Origin: Alisma plantago-aquatica
Taxonomy: Eukaryota; Streptophyta; Magnoliopsida; Alismatales; Alismataceae
DNA: 64,000 nucleotides
NCBI GenBank assembly: GCA_963693085.1
Contig: OY856412.1
Coordinates: forward strand, 1,056,628,244-1,056,692,243
Reading direction: 5' to 3'
Shown: one piece after another, positions 10,801 through 22,134 of the stretch
How the letters are laid out: each line of letters begins with the position of its first letter
Numbering within the stretch: position 1 is the first letter of the stretch
The notes under the pieces: model-generated
Databases searched by the model: none
What the model saw: the letters and a program-made list of their open reading frames with translations, nothing else
What the model was told of the DNA's origin: nothing
Translations under genes and position numbers: made by a program

Positions 10801-11030
10801 GCAAGCTATTGTCAAACAAGCATTACATGACATTCAGACTATAAGTCAGGTAATAAAGAATAACATTATAAATTTACAAGTGATTGTAGTCATTTTTATA
10901 AAATATTAGCATGTGCATTTTCTGTTACAGAATCTTTACAACTCAGCCTTACACACATGTGGACTTGAATGAATTTCGAGAAGAGTGGTCAGAGTGTTTT
11001 ATAAGTGAAGTTGAAATAGCATTGGATTAA
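7846..11030 (+). pseudogene. CACTA second gene: En/Spm-type transposase plus Ulp1 protease, multi-exon
   Basis: The gene starts at the ATG at 7846 with a duplicated acidic-histidine stretch (DEHFEH, twice). It then shows the plant En/Spm (Transposase_24) signature: RGPTLMCRLQEIRAKGDKLPVQF, GEHASSF and WHDVPNAKKDLIWKDI. The first donor is GTGAGT at 8164 and the acceptor is AG at 8279. Further exons are approximate: 8280-8480 (TGA at 8340-8342), 8590-8828 (VERPPRHMTWIDARK), 8929-9291 (in-frame TGA at 9210-9212), 9407-9657 (GGTLHCQQITDDICRVSI, DUF8039-like), 9741-10009, 10112-10271, 10346-10459, 10539-10612, 10748-10849 and 10931-11030. The last four carry the Ulp1 domain, and the gene ends at TAA 11028-11030. 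Exon joins are inferred from homology and GT/AG borders. Two stops suggest inactivity. TNP1-type proteins of this class bind subterminal repeats, which here would be the CGGTCGA palindromes. Confidence 0.8.
10346..10849 (+). other. Ulp1/C48-type cysteine protease domain (three exons)
   Basis: The catalytic pattern of SUMO-specific Ulp1 proteases can be read directly. ARHWELLVIV carries the His (codon 10354-10356), YYLDPMGE the Asp (10405-10407), and CPMQNNDWACGYYVMKYM the oxyanion-hole Gln (10757-10759) and the nucleophile Cys (10775-10777). The domain is split by two short introns with GT/AG borders. All four key residues are kept although upstream exons contain stops. Ulp1-like domains are known in several plant transposon classes; their role in transposition is unclear. 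Confidence 0.88.
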
Positions 11031-11410
11031 ATATGTCGGCTCCATTTATGTATGTGGCTTGAGTACATACTCTTTCATATTTTTACTTTTCTAATATGTC
11101 ATCTCAGACTTGCACTCTATCATTTTGTAAATTATGATATTTATTATCATTTTTGTTATGAATGTGTGGTTTTGAATGGTGACGGTTGAGCATCAATGCT
11201 TCCCTCTCCCAGAATATATGAATCTTCTTGTTCTTCTATTCTATAACAATTTCTGTAGATTTTTTTTTTAAATCGTAACTTCTAGCGTCGGTTTTTTAAA
11301 TAACTGACCCTACAGATTGAATTCATTGTACACTCTTCGGTTGAATTTTTTTTGACCGAAATAGAACTTCTAACATCGGTTTTTGTAAAAACCCGAGTCT
11401 ACATGTCCTA

Positions 11411-11592
11411 TATAAGGTCGATTTTTTGAAAAAACTGACCCTAAAGATTGAATAAAACATTTCAGTGTAAGACTCGGTAGACAAACTTCTCGACCGAAAT
11501 ACTATCGGTCGAGAAGTTTGTCGACTGAGTCTTACACTGAAATGTTTTATTCAATCTTTAGGGTCAGTTTTCTCATAAAACCGACCTTATAG
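11411..11592. repeat. Large nested palindrome, CACTA right subterminal region
   Basis: The arms 11411-11497 and 11505-11592 are near-perfect reverse complements around an AATACTAT centre. Each arm has an outer GGTCGNTTTT..AAACTGACC hairpin, a linker ending in CATTTCAGTGTAAGACTC and an inner CGGTCGA hairpin. Composition and plan match the palindrome at 2605-2851, but the linker sequence is different. Confidence 0.93.
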
Positions 11593-11655
11593 AGAGTTTT
11601 CGGTCGACAATTTTCTCGATCGAGAGCTACCAATGAAATGGTATTCAATCTTTAG

Positions 11656-11755
11656 GGTCGGTTATTTCATAAAAATCGACCCTGTAAACGTTCTCGGTCG
11701 ACAAGTTTCTCGACCGAGAACGTTTATAGGGTCGGTTTTTATGAAATAACCGACC
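11656..11755. repeat. 100-bp palindrome, CACTA right subterminal region
   Basis: Arms of about 46 bp run from GGTCGGTTATTTCATAAAAA inward to GTTCTCGGTCGA and back out, with about two to three mismatches. The centre is ACAAGTTTC. A further CGGTCGAC..TCGATCGA hairpin lies between this and the preceding palindrome, at about 11600. Confidence 0.95.
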
Positions 11756-11940
11756 TTACAAGCTCCTTTTTTCTCGCCTAGGTCAGAATTTTTACAACCT
11801 CTTGTGTCGGTGTTTACTCTGTAAGGTCGGTTTTATATGGTTAAATAATCTGACGCTATAGACTAAATTCTGTAGTGAAGCCCACCTAGGCATCAGTTAA
11901 AAAGTGACGCTACAGGCTTTAAAAAACCGACGCTACAGAC

Positions 11941-11956
11941 CATTTCTATACTAGTG
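11941..11956 (-). repeat. CACTA right terminal inverted repeat
   Basis: In reverse complement the end reads CACTAGTATAGAAATG, followed inward by repeats of CTGTAGCGTCGG type. CACTA plus a TAGAAA-like tail is the class signature. The element stops at 11956. Confidence 0.85.
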
Positions 11957-13982
11957 ACAATCTTTGTGGTAGAGATTGGGAGAGGGTCAGATAAAATTGC
12001 AAGAAGAAAATGACTATGTCACTAACCTAGATCCTTATTGGGTGTATGGTTTTATATGGGATATAGGTTGGTATCATCTGCAAGTGGTGGCAAGGAGGGG
12101 AGAACGAGGATATTTGGTGTTTTTTTATGGAAAACATCAGGATGCATATAAGGAATCAAAATATGTGGAATGGAGAGAGGAGTTTAGAGGAGAAAATATC
12201 TCAAAAAATTATGGAGAGAGGAGAGGAATAAAAAAAGTGAGATAAAATCTGGGCACTTATGATGATAAGGCCATGTTTGGTAGAGTGTAAGACCAGAGCA
12301 ACATTTCTAAACTCTAGGAATTAGGAGCTAATTTTTGTTTGGTAGAGAAAACAAAAAAACTAGTTTTCAACTCACTGGAGGAGTCTATTTTGTCCTAAAA
12401 ACATGGAGTTGGTACCACACCAAAAAAGGGTGCAATCGAGTGCAACCTTTTGCTGGAAACGGCTATCCTAGCAGTAAATATTATGTATGGCCCTCCATTT
12501 TACCTTTTCCAGATGTGAAAAACACCCTACCAATTCACATTGTACAAAACCAATAAGTTCAAACTACATTGTACCAAATATATTGCATGCATCTTACAAC
12601 ATTTCTTTAAAAACTAATTTTTCCAGACCGCTCAACTCCCTCTGAGTACAATCTACAAAACTAGCCCTAAACAAGGAACTAAATCAGAGGTATAAAGAAG
12701 GCCATGAGCCATGTGGTTAAATTTAATGGCTATGGAGAAAGTTTCATTGCATCTCAAGTGGAAATCCATCATTATTGAGAAACTTTCCGGATATGCATCA
12801 ATTTAGTCAAACATTGTCTTTTTATTAAATTGACAACTCTTTACTTCTTTAGCCTAATTAGGTTAGCTATTAAGCTCCAATCAAGAAGAAAATGTACACA
12901 TAGTCTAATTAAAGCTTGTGGAATCTTGTTTTCTTCTCAATTTAATTTTTTATGAATGTTATTAAATTGATCAGGGGCCTTTAGAATTATCTTGTAATTT
13001 TCTTTTCATTACAGTTAAGGCAACCAAGATTCTCTAGTTGAAGTGAAATTTGTCATGACCATGATGTGTATAATCTGAACCTAACATATATTTCCTATTT
13101 TTAGACTATATATCAAACCATATAGCAAGCTAGGGATTTTTTATCTCATATATATAAACATTATTATAGATATTAATATTTTAACTTTCTAGGCAATTAT
13201 TGTTGCTTTGGGGTTATCTATCAACTAAATATTTTATTTTATACCTATATCCATATTTCATCAATATTTACTCAATTTCTCTCTTCTGGTAATTTTAAAT
13301 ACATAACCATGATTTGAGGGTGAAGAAATTTTATAATATATTTATCTCTTACTTTAGTCATTTAATTCCCCATCTTCATTTTTTACTTTTCCTTTCTATA
13401 CACTAATTATAGGAAAACTCATCGAGACCCTTTGTATATAAAATCTATTATGGTGGTATAGCTTGAGAAAAAAAACCCTAATTGTACGATTATCCTAATT
13501 AGTTACACTAAAGCATCAAATGGGATAATTATTAGTTGAAACGCTATGTTTCAAGATTTCAAAACATCCAAGAATACTCTATGTCGTGAAAAAGGTATTT
13601 AGGACAACATTTTTGGTAAGGCATAAGGTAACGGGGGATAGATGCCTTGAGTTAGGTATGTTACAACACTACCCTTAAAGAGGATCTCATCTTTTAAATT
13701 TAACTATCTTTACACTATCAACCAACTACTCTCCACCCTAAAAATTTTCAACCTAATATGTCAAGATAAATAGATATAGAGGTGTTAGGTTATATATATA
13801 AACTTTTAGTTGTGATAACTATATGATTGCTGCTAACTAGGTATAAGCTATCATGTCTCATAACACCTTAGGAGTTATCATTAGCATCTTGTAAGTTACT
13901 AGGTATGGCTCTCCACAACCTAAAGGACTAATATAAGGAAGGTCCACTACACTTGAGGTGCAAGCCACATCTTCTTGGTCAT
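11957..13982. other. Anonymous AT-rich DNA with a possible small MITE
   Basis: No protein is recognisable; the longest open frame (11976-12245, 89 codons) has no motif I know. The stretch 12268-12680 begins GGCCATGTTTGGTAGAG and ends with CTAGCCCTAAACAAGG. These edges resemble the GGCC..TTTGGT / ACCAAA..GGCC ends of hAT-type miniature elements, but the match is imperfect and no target duplication is clear. The rest (12700-13980) shows no repeats or coding signal. Confidence 0.3.
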
Positions 13983-13994
13983 CAAATTGTTGTT

Positions 13995-14771
13995 TTTTTT
14001 AGGAAAGTCAGGAGGCATTCTTATTCATCCCGCCCTCCTCTTACGAGCAAATTCAAATCAAGTTTACAATCACTAATAATGTCTGTGAAGTTAAATAAGG
14101 TAGTAATACTACCCTTACATAAGTCCCTAGCTAGAAGATCATAGATCTCGGTAGGGGGGAGAGTATACTCAGTGTATCTCTCATGCTGCTTAGAATGGAT
14201 TTTTGCTAGGCTGTCGGCCACATAGTTACTCTCTCTGTAAGTGTGGGTAACGGACCAGCCGGGTCTGATCAGCGATCTAATCCTCATAACCAATTTGACA
14301 TATCTAGGGTTGTCCTGCCATGTGGAGGTGGCCAATTGGACTACCATAGTAGAATCCATCTCAAAGATGGCTTTATCCACATTGTTCGTCTTAGCTATTT
14401 CCATGGCCAATAGAAGTCCCCTGAGTTCGGCTTTGATGACATCTTGAGTGTAAATCAGTTGTGCGGAACCACCTCTCCATTTCCCCTGGTCGTCTCTAGC
14501 CACCATGGTGCAGGCTGCGCAACTTGGTTTGACAGCAACATCAGAGTTGAATTTCAGTGTGTTCGACCTGGGAGGTTGCCATTTTATTTCCAAGTTCGTC
14601 ATCATGTTCTGAGTAATCTCATTAGTCGTGAGGAAAGCCTGAATTTGATTTTGTGCCTCCTTGATGATGTATCCGACCTACTATTGTGGGTTAGTAGCTT
14701 CACCCTGGAACACTTGCCTATTCCTACAATTCCATATGTGCCAACAAGTGGTTAGAAGTGGTTAGGAATTC
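13995..14771 (-). mobile_element. 5'-truncated LINE (L1 type) with 12-bp target duplication
   Basis: Identical CAAATTGTTGTT copies at 13983-13994 and 14772-14783 flank the insertion. On the minus strand it ends in a poly-A run (T8 on the plus strand, 13995-14000 plus shared Ts), directly after a GAGGGCGGGATGAATAAGA 3' region that also ends the LINE at 16058-22171. Only the last 0.78 kb of ORF2 was copied, as is usual when target-primed reverse transcription stops early. Confidence 0.9.
14021..14605 (-). pseudogene. LINE ORF2 C-terminal RNase H-like domain
   Basis: The 194-codon open frame carries an RVT_3-type RNase H fold. All four acidic catalytic positions can be read: KFNSDVAV, KAELRGLL, FEMDSTMVV and NYVADSLAK. 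It ends with LPPTEIYDLLARDLC and a GRDE terminus. Upstream in the same insertion the linker before RNase H is recognisable (HIWNCRNRQVFQG), separated by a stop. The enzyme would remove template RNA during reverse transcription. Endonuclease and RT are absent, so this is a dead fragment despite its clean frame. Its close relative at 21682-22134 has lost the last catalytic Asp. Confidence 0.88.
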
Positions 14772-14783
14772 CAAATTGTTGTT

Positions 14784-15527
<744 letters not shown>

Positions 15528-15932
15528 GTTAGGAAGTGTGTACCGGCTGGTACATGAAACTTATGTGTACCGGCCATAAAAATGGCATATCTGGAATACA
15601 TTTATTCAATCTAACTTTATGGATTGAATCAAAATTCAAAAGATTAGATGTGTTCAAAAAATCACAATCATATCGCATGCATATCATGAGATATAACAAC
15701 ATATCATTCAACGGTTTCTGCAATTTTTGCAAGCAACCGTTGATTAGAAAATATGCATATCCTTACATTTGATGATCTGGGAATGTCAGTTTGAAGTGAT
15801 TTTTGATACACATGTTATCTAAGGGGTATGCATCACATCCATAAGGTTGGATTGCTTTTTATAATTTTGTAATCATCATAAATGAAGATGAGTACATGTA
15901 AGCTACATGTACTCAGGTACACCATTCTTTTA

Positions 15933-15935
<3 letters not shown>
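15528..15935. other. 408-bp unit between two long (TA)n tracts, with hairpins
   Basis: The unit opens with GTGTACCGGCTGGTACATG, which folds on itself, and has a second GTGTACCGGCC nearby. It ends near 15890-15914 with an 11-bp perfect palindrome (GAGTACATGTA, loop AGC, complement) and then GGTACACC. There is no coding sequence. Small non-autonomous elements bordered by (TA)n are known in plants (for example Micron in rice). Assignment to that kind is only a suggestion. Confidence 0.4.

Positions 15936-16019
<84 letters not shown>
15936..16019. repeat. (AT)42 microsatellite
   Basis: This pure AT dinucleotide tract of 84 bp forms the right border of the 408-bp unit described above. Confidence 0.98.
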
Positions 16020-16022
<3 letters not shown>

Positions 16023-16315
16023 AGTGTATATTCAAAAATACACTAAATAAAAAGTGATGGGAGGGGTTTCTGGGGAGCAAAGCGATGGCGGCGGCCTCGA
16101 CGCCGGCGCCGACAAGACTGTGTGTGGGGGGGGGGCTCAGATGGGGAAGTTGGAGGTGGGGGAAACCAGAGAACTGGAGGAAGGAACATATCGGAATCAG
16201 GGCAGAAAAGGAAGACCCTCCATCAGGGGGCGGGATTAGGGTCCCGGTACCGCTAGTTGGGATAAACTTTGAATATGCAGATATGCGAGGAATCCTTGAG
16301 GAAGGTGAATAGGAT

Positions 16316-17548
16316 ATGCAGGAAGGGACTGCTGGCACGCTGATTGGCAAAAATAAAGGCACGATGGAAGATTTGGGATCCACGGCAGCCACGATCTCAA
16401 CAGAAATGAATGTAGACTCGGGAGGATCGAAATCGTCGTTCAGTGATGTTGTCAACGGCACAGGCGCTACCTCAGGCAAAGAAGGAGAAGGGGACAAGTT
16501 CTTCTTGGAAAGTTTATTTGAAGAGAGCCTAGACTATAAAGCAGTGGAATTGAAGATTGACAAACAAACACTTGCCATTTTCATTGACCCAGAGGAAGAA
16601 GACAACCTCGTGTGGCCATGGCGATTTGCAGTGGTGGTGAGACTTCCGGGAGCAGATGTGGGTTACATGACACTAGGGGATCAAATCAAACTCCTCTGGA
16701 AGCCCAAAGGGCGTTTCAACATGTATGAACTTGACCTGGGGCACTATGTTGTGCAACTCTCTTATAGAGATGACTACAACATAGCGTTAACAGGTGGCCC
16801 TTGGAAAATCTTCGGATGGTGCCTTGCAGTTTGGGATTGGTTCCTGATGTTCAAACCATCTATAGAAATGCCCAAATATGTGGTGACATGGGTCAGGATC
16901 ATGGACTTACCCTTGCACCTGTATGTGAGTACTCTCTTTGAGTACATTGGAATGGCCCTTGGACGGCTTGTTAAAGTAGATAACCATACTACTTTAAGGT
17001 CTAGGAGCAAGTTTGCTCGATTGGCCATTGAGATTGACACCTCAAGACCTCTATATTCAGCCATCCTAATTAATGGTATAGAATATAAGGTCGAGTACGA
17101 GATGGCGTCGGAAACCTACGACAGATGTGGAAGAATAGGACATGGCACTAGAAATTGCAACATTGACTATGGCTTGAACAGGGAGGAGGGGAGAGAAGAT
17201 GAACAAATTGAAACCAATAGGGGCACCTTCACTACAACCAGGCATGACGGCTGGAAGCAAAAATGCAACAGGAGACACCGCAAGAAAGTGGATGGCAGAC
17301 AAGCAGAGGCGAGAGAGAAACCTTCGGACTTTCCCCCTTGCGCTAATAGGTATGACAACCTTATGTTCGAGGAAGAACCGAGTGATAAGGAGGAAGAGGA
17401 AGTGAATGGTGAGTCCAATGTAAAAACAGGAAAGGACAAGGACATACCACCTAAAGTGTGGAAACCTAAGAAGAAGGGAGATGGGGGAAATAACAAAGAA
17501 GATGAGAGGAAAGAGGAGACTAATGGAAGATCGGGGCAAAACATGTAG
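16316..17548 (+). CDS. LINE ORF1 protein (DUF4283, degenerate CCHC knuckle)
   Basis: The intact 410-codon frame starts at the ATG at 16316. Residues of about 80-220 have the DUF4283 look (FAVVVRL, KPKGRFNMYELD, GGPWKIFGW, WVRIMDLPLHLY). A zinc knuckle follows at about 268-281 (YDRCGRIGHGTRNC): the first Cys is Tyr, while Cys271, His276 and Cys281 remain. The tail is charged and low in complexity, rich in Glu/Lys. ORF1 proteins of this type bind the element RNA to form the ribonucleoprotein used for target-primed reverse transcription. Related short frames continue downstream to about 18020, so the original protein may have been longer and lost its end to a frameshift near 17545. No promoter is visible beyond the GC-rich 5' end. 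Confidence 0.8.
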   Translation: MQEGTAGTLIGKNKGTMEDLGSTAATISTEMNVDSGGSKSSFSDVVNGTGATSGKEGEGDKFFLESLFEESLDYKAVELKIDKQTLAIFIDPEEEDNLVWPWRFAVVVRLPGADVGYMTLGDQIKLLWKPKGRFNMYELDLGHYVVQLSYRDDYNIALTGGPWKIFGWCLAVWDWFLMFKPSIEMPKYVVTWVRIMDLPLHLYVSTLFEYIGMALGRLVKVDNHTTLRSRSKFARLAIEIDTSRPLYSAILINGIEYKVEYEMASETYDRCGRIGHGTRNCNIDYGLNREEGREDEQIETNRGTFTTTRHDGWKQKCNRRHRKKVDGRQAEAREKPSDFPPCANRYDNLMFEEEPSDKEEEEVNGESNVKTGKDKDIPPKVWKPKKKGDGGNNKEDERKEETNGRSGQNM

Positions 17549-18047
17549 GGAATAGTTGACACTGAAGGCAAGCCAGGTCACACGGTGGTTAAACCAGGGT
17601 GGACGAGGTGATCAATGGGACAGTGCAGCAAGAAGAGGCACATGTGATAAACATTGATGATGAAGAACAGGCTATGGTGGTAAGCAGAGGGGAAAATGAA
17701 GAACAGAAGGGGGTTACGGATGAACAGCTCTGAGACTGTACATGTGATGGAGGAAGACCCAAAAGATAAAGAGAGGTCAGTACAAGTATGAAACCGGTCG
17801 CTATGGAGCAACCGGAAGCCAAAGCTAAAGACCCTACGTCCATCTCTAACAGGAAAATCAAAGCTGTGGGCACGAAAATGATAAAGATGAGAGCCACGCC
17901 ACCTTACGGACCAAGACCCAAAAGGCCAAGGCTGAACAACCAAACCAGAGATGGGTCGGCGGAGGCTAAGAAGAAGAATGAGGTTAAAGGCATAGAAGGT
18001 GGAAGAGCTTCAGGGAGCAACTAAAACCCTCACCCTTCACCGTTTTT

Positions 18048-21000
18048 ATGATGAAAAGTCTCCTGTGTTGGAATACCAGAGGGATAGGAAGTGACGATAG
18101 ACAAAGAGTGCTTAAGAAGATGATAGATATGCATAAACCGTAGATAACGACAATCCTAGAGCCTAGGATAAGTGGAGAAGTAGATGTCAGAACCATCTCC
18201 ATTCTTGGGTTCCCCAACTCCCATCATGTTGAAGCTAGGGGGTATGTTGGAGGAATATGGATATGTTGGGATGCCAAGGCCTATAAGGTAGACATCTTAT
18301 ACAACCATCGTCAATTTATAACCTACAAGGTAAACAACGAGTGCACGGTCACTTTCATATATGCCAACCCCCAAATTGGTACAAGGAAACTCATGTGGAA
18401 CCACTTGGCGAGGATGGGTGCAACAGATGATGGCCCATGGATAGTGCTAGGTGACTTTAATGCTACAATGTACCCATGCAAGAAAATGGGAAGTGATCAC
18501 TTCAACTATACTGAAGCTGCGTTGTTCCAAGACACTTTGATGGAAGCAGATCTTACTAAATTAGGGTTCTCCAGCATGCGTTTCACATACCGCCATGGCC
18601 TCCTCCAGGAGCGGTTGGATAGAGCGACGGCGAACAGAAGCTTCCTGCATAGATACTCCAACACGGTAGTGGATCACTTACCCAAGTTGGGATCTGACCA
18701 TTCCCTCCTCCTGGTCAAGTTCCCATTGAGCAGGAGAGGTCTGGCGAGATTCATTACCAGGCCGTCATGGTAGGACGACGAGGAGTTCAGCAGGGTGCTC
18801 GATGAGTCATGGAAGCAAGATCTTGAGTTCAACGAAGCTCTGACTGGGACTGAGAAGAACATCATAGCTTGGGATAATAAAAGAAGGAAGGCAAAGAGGG
18901 AGAAGAAGGATCGGCTTATTAATAACATAAACAAGCTACAAACAGAGCTTGCGGAACAATATAATGAGATATTTGATGGTATGTGCCTAGATATGCAAAG
19001 GGAGCTACATGATATTCTTAAATCTCAAGAAAATGACCTGAAACATCTAAGCCACATATAATGGATTAAGGATGGAGATGATAATACAAGATTCTACCAC
19101 AATGTTATTAATCAAAGGAGGAGGGTGAATCGGATCACAAAACTGAAAGGCCCAAACAACAAATGGATATCTGACGAGGGCGATCTCATGGAGCTTGTAG
19201 TCTTACACTTCGAGCATATTCTAATTGTGCTGACTGCCACCCATAACGACACTATGAAGGACATTCTAGGGGAGTTTGCTCCTATGACTGTGCTCCAGCT
19301 ACAGTAGCTGGAATCATGCCCATTTGCCAGTGAAGTTTGGGGGATTGTGAGGAACCTGAACTCAGTGAAAGCATCGGGACCTGATGGAGTATACGCTTCC
19401 TTTATTCAGTAGAACTGGAACATTGTGGGTCCAAACTTGATACGCACTGTCCAAAGAGCCATTACCATAGGGACTGTCCCACCTTTGCTATGTGACTCAA
19501 CAATGGTGCTCATACCCAAGGTGCCAGCACCAGAAACGTGTGAGAACCTCTGACCTATCTCGCTCAATAATGTCACACTGAAAATTATATCCAAGCTGGT
19601 TGTTGAGAGAATGAATCCGTTCATGCTTGGATGGATTTCTATTGCACAAAGTAGTTTTGTTCCCGGTAGGAGAATAACCGATAACATCATTTTGGTGCAG
19701 GAACTAATTAACTCCATGAAGAAGAAGAAAGGAGCAAAAAGCATGGCGATTAAAATAGATCTCACAAAGGTCTACGACCAAATGTCCTGGTCGTTCATTC
19801 TAGACACGTTGAAGCACACCAAGCTACCCAAGAAGTTGGTGGGATACATCATGGCATCAATCGAAGGGGGGAGACCAGTATTTGTTGGAACGGTAAGGTT
19901 TCCAGAAAGTTTTGAGCTAGTAGGGGTTTGAGGCAGGGTGACCCAATGTCACCATACTTGTTCATGCTATGTCTCGAGAGACTGATCCAGATGATTGAAC
20001 AAAGCATTAATCAGGGCGAGTGGACGCCTCTAAAGTTGGGAAGGAGAGGACCGAAGATTTCCCACATCTATTTTGCAGATGACCTCATTCTCTTTTCCCA
20101 AGCGAGTGTTAAACAAATGGAGATGATTAACAGGATTTTCAACAGGTTCGAAGTTGCATCCGGTCAATCCGTGTCCAAATCCAAAACAAGGATGCTTTTC
20201 TCCAGAAGTGTAGAAAGAGAGCTGAGGTGGAGCATCCAACAACACAACGGGTTCCAAACAACTGAGGAGCTAGGGAAATACTTGGGCATCCCCGTGATCC
20301 ACAAGAGGGTTGACAAAAGCACATACAATGAAGTGTTAGATAAGATTAACACCAGGGTCACAGCGTGGTCAGCTAGAAATCTCTCACTTGTAGGTCGGGT
20401 CTGTCTGGCAAAGGCAACCCTATCCGCCATCCCAACCTACCTGATACAAACTTATGTTCTCCCATTGAAGTTGTGTGATAAGATCGACACTACTATTAGG
20501 AGTTTCATCTGGGGCAGCAACCACAAGGCCCACACAATGGAACTGGTAGCATGGGACAAAGTGAGCTGCAGCAAGAAAGAAGGTGTGCTAGGAATCAGAA
20601 GGATGAGAGAATGGAATCAAGCCTTGATGTATAAGCATTCCTACGATCTAACAGCAAATTGTAATTTTGTGTGGTGTCCTGGGATGAGACATAGATATAA
20701 TAGGGTCGCCACCGGAAAGCTCGACAACATATCCAGGATTGGGAAAGCAGCTTTGGAGGGAAAGGAATTCATACTGGAAAACTCCTACAAAATCCCTATG
20801 AACGGGAGAAGCATAAATGTGTGGGGGATAGGTGGCGGTGTGGAGCCCCTGCCCTTCAACATCTGACCAAGAGGCCAGTTGCAGAGGACATCGAAGACCT
20901 GAAGGTCAGCAGTATGATTAACCTTGAGGGAGGTTGGGACGACGAGTTTATACAAGATTGGTTCCCGAATCTAGTTGCTAAAAAGATACTAAGTCTGAAG

Positions 21001-22134
21001 CCCCCATCAGACAACGATGGTGAGGATGTGGTAGTCTGGGAGCATACTAAGAATGGCCAGTACTCAACCAAGTCAGCATATTACAAGATGAGAGAAGGTA
21101 AGGGAAGACCAATGTTAGGAAGGTGGAAGGAGATATGGCAAGCGAGAGTGTCATCCAAAATCAAGATGTTCACCTGGCTCCTTGTGCATGAGGCTATCCT
21201 GACAAGCTCTAGGAGAGTCCAACGGCACATGACTACTAGCAACATGTGCACTAGATGTGAAATCAATGTTGAAACAACTTTTCCCACCAGCAAGGAAGGT
21301 CTGGGAGGGAATCATACAAGATAGGAACACGACGCAGTTCTTTAGGGAGAGCAACATCTAGCATTGGGTTGAATCCCAACTACGTATGGATGAGGATATG
21401 ACAGTGACATGCTTAACTACAATCTGGCATATTTGGAACTCGAGGAACAGAGAAATCTTCAGAAACAAGAAAGTTAGCAGCGAGCAACAACTTACCTATA
21501 TAAGGAAGGAGGTCAGAGACCAACTGGAGAGTTTCAAGAAGGAGAAGGTGGAGGATAAACTCCTGAAGAACATTAATTGGATTGCCCTAGAGGATGGAAC
21601 GATCAAATTCAAATGTGACACATCATCAAAGGGCCATCCAAGTGTTGCACAGTTGTAGTCAGGGACACCACTGGAAAATGGATGGGGGGAGCAAGCTCAA
21701 GAACCTCTGTTGAAGACATGCTGGAAGCGGAGCTCAAAGCAATTGAACTGGCCATGGAGATCACAGAGTATAATGGAGTCGAGGCTGCTATCTTTGAGAC
21801 TGATGCAAAAGGTGTTGTGGACATGATAAAGTCACCTACAGAAGATAATCCTCAGTATGCAAAGACCCTCAGAAGGATTAAGAGCTTGATGAGAAGACGT
21901 TGGACGGTAGATTTCTATTACAGAAGCGGGAATGCAGTAGCTGGCAACCTAGCCAAGCGCCACCAAAAAACTCTTGAGGTGTACAGTGCGTACATCCTCC
22001 CACCTATCGAGATCCAAGATCTCCTAGTTAGGGACATGTGTAATGGTATTAGTACTACCATGTTTCAATTTGATAGCTTAATTAGTGATTGTACTTTGAT
22101 ATTGGAGTTTGCTCGCAAGGGGAGGGAGGGATGA
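18048..22134 (+). pseudogene. LINE ORF2: endonuclease, reverse transcriptase, RNase H, with many stops
   Basis: Starting at the ATG at 18048, one frame runs to 19931. It shows an apurinic-type endonuclease (LLCWNTRGIG, LEPRISG, VLGDFNA, ERLDRA, LGSDHSLL) and the first RT blocks ([34 protein letters not shown]). Stops in this frame lie near 18112, at 18771, 19059, 19305, and near 19408 and 19551. A shift near 19912 moves to the frame 19928-20866, with [12 protein letters not shown], the catalytic YFADDLILF and GKYLGIP. A second shift near 20825 opens the zf-RVT region (20821-21324, IKMFTWLLVHEAI), which lacks its last His/Cys ligands. The linker (21386-21658, WHIWNSRNREIF) and a third shift near 21645 lead to RNase H (21682-22134). 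There AEL and FETDAKGVV are kept but the final Asp is Gly (NAVAGNLAKR). This is a dead copy of a cut-and-copy enzyme. Confidence 0.9.

Larger units (their letters stand above)
2590..11956 (+). mobile_element. CACTA (En/Spm-like) DNA transposon, left terminus missing
   Basis: The 9.4-kb element contains, in order, left subterminal palindromes, a GC-rich leader, a TNP2-like transposase gene, a second gene with En/Spm-type and Ulp1 domains, right subterminal palindromes and a right terminus ending TAGTG (CACTA in reverse) at 11956. The three bases ACA after it are the expected 3-bp target duplication. No matching CACTA terminus was found at the left: recognisable subterminal sequence starts about 2590 and abuts the AT-rich tandem repeat, so the left end was deleted or displaced. 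Both genes carry in-frame stops, so the copy is probably non-autonomous. Confidence 0.9.

Noticed and set aside
12268..12680. hAT-type MITE
   Set aside because: The ends GGCCATGTTTGG and CCCTAAACAAGG only partly pair and no 8-bp target duplication was found; mentioned in the region note but not called.
15890..15914. Perfect 11-bp-arm hairpin as a Helitron 3' end
   Set aside because: No CTRR terminus follows within the usual 10-15 bases, and no TC start or Rep/helicase sequence is present.
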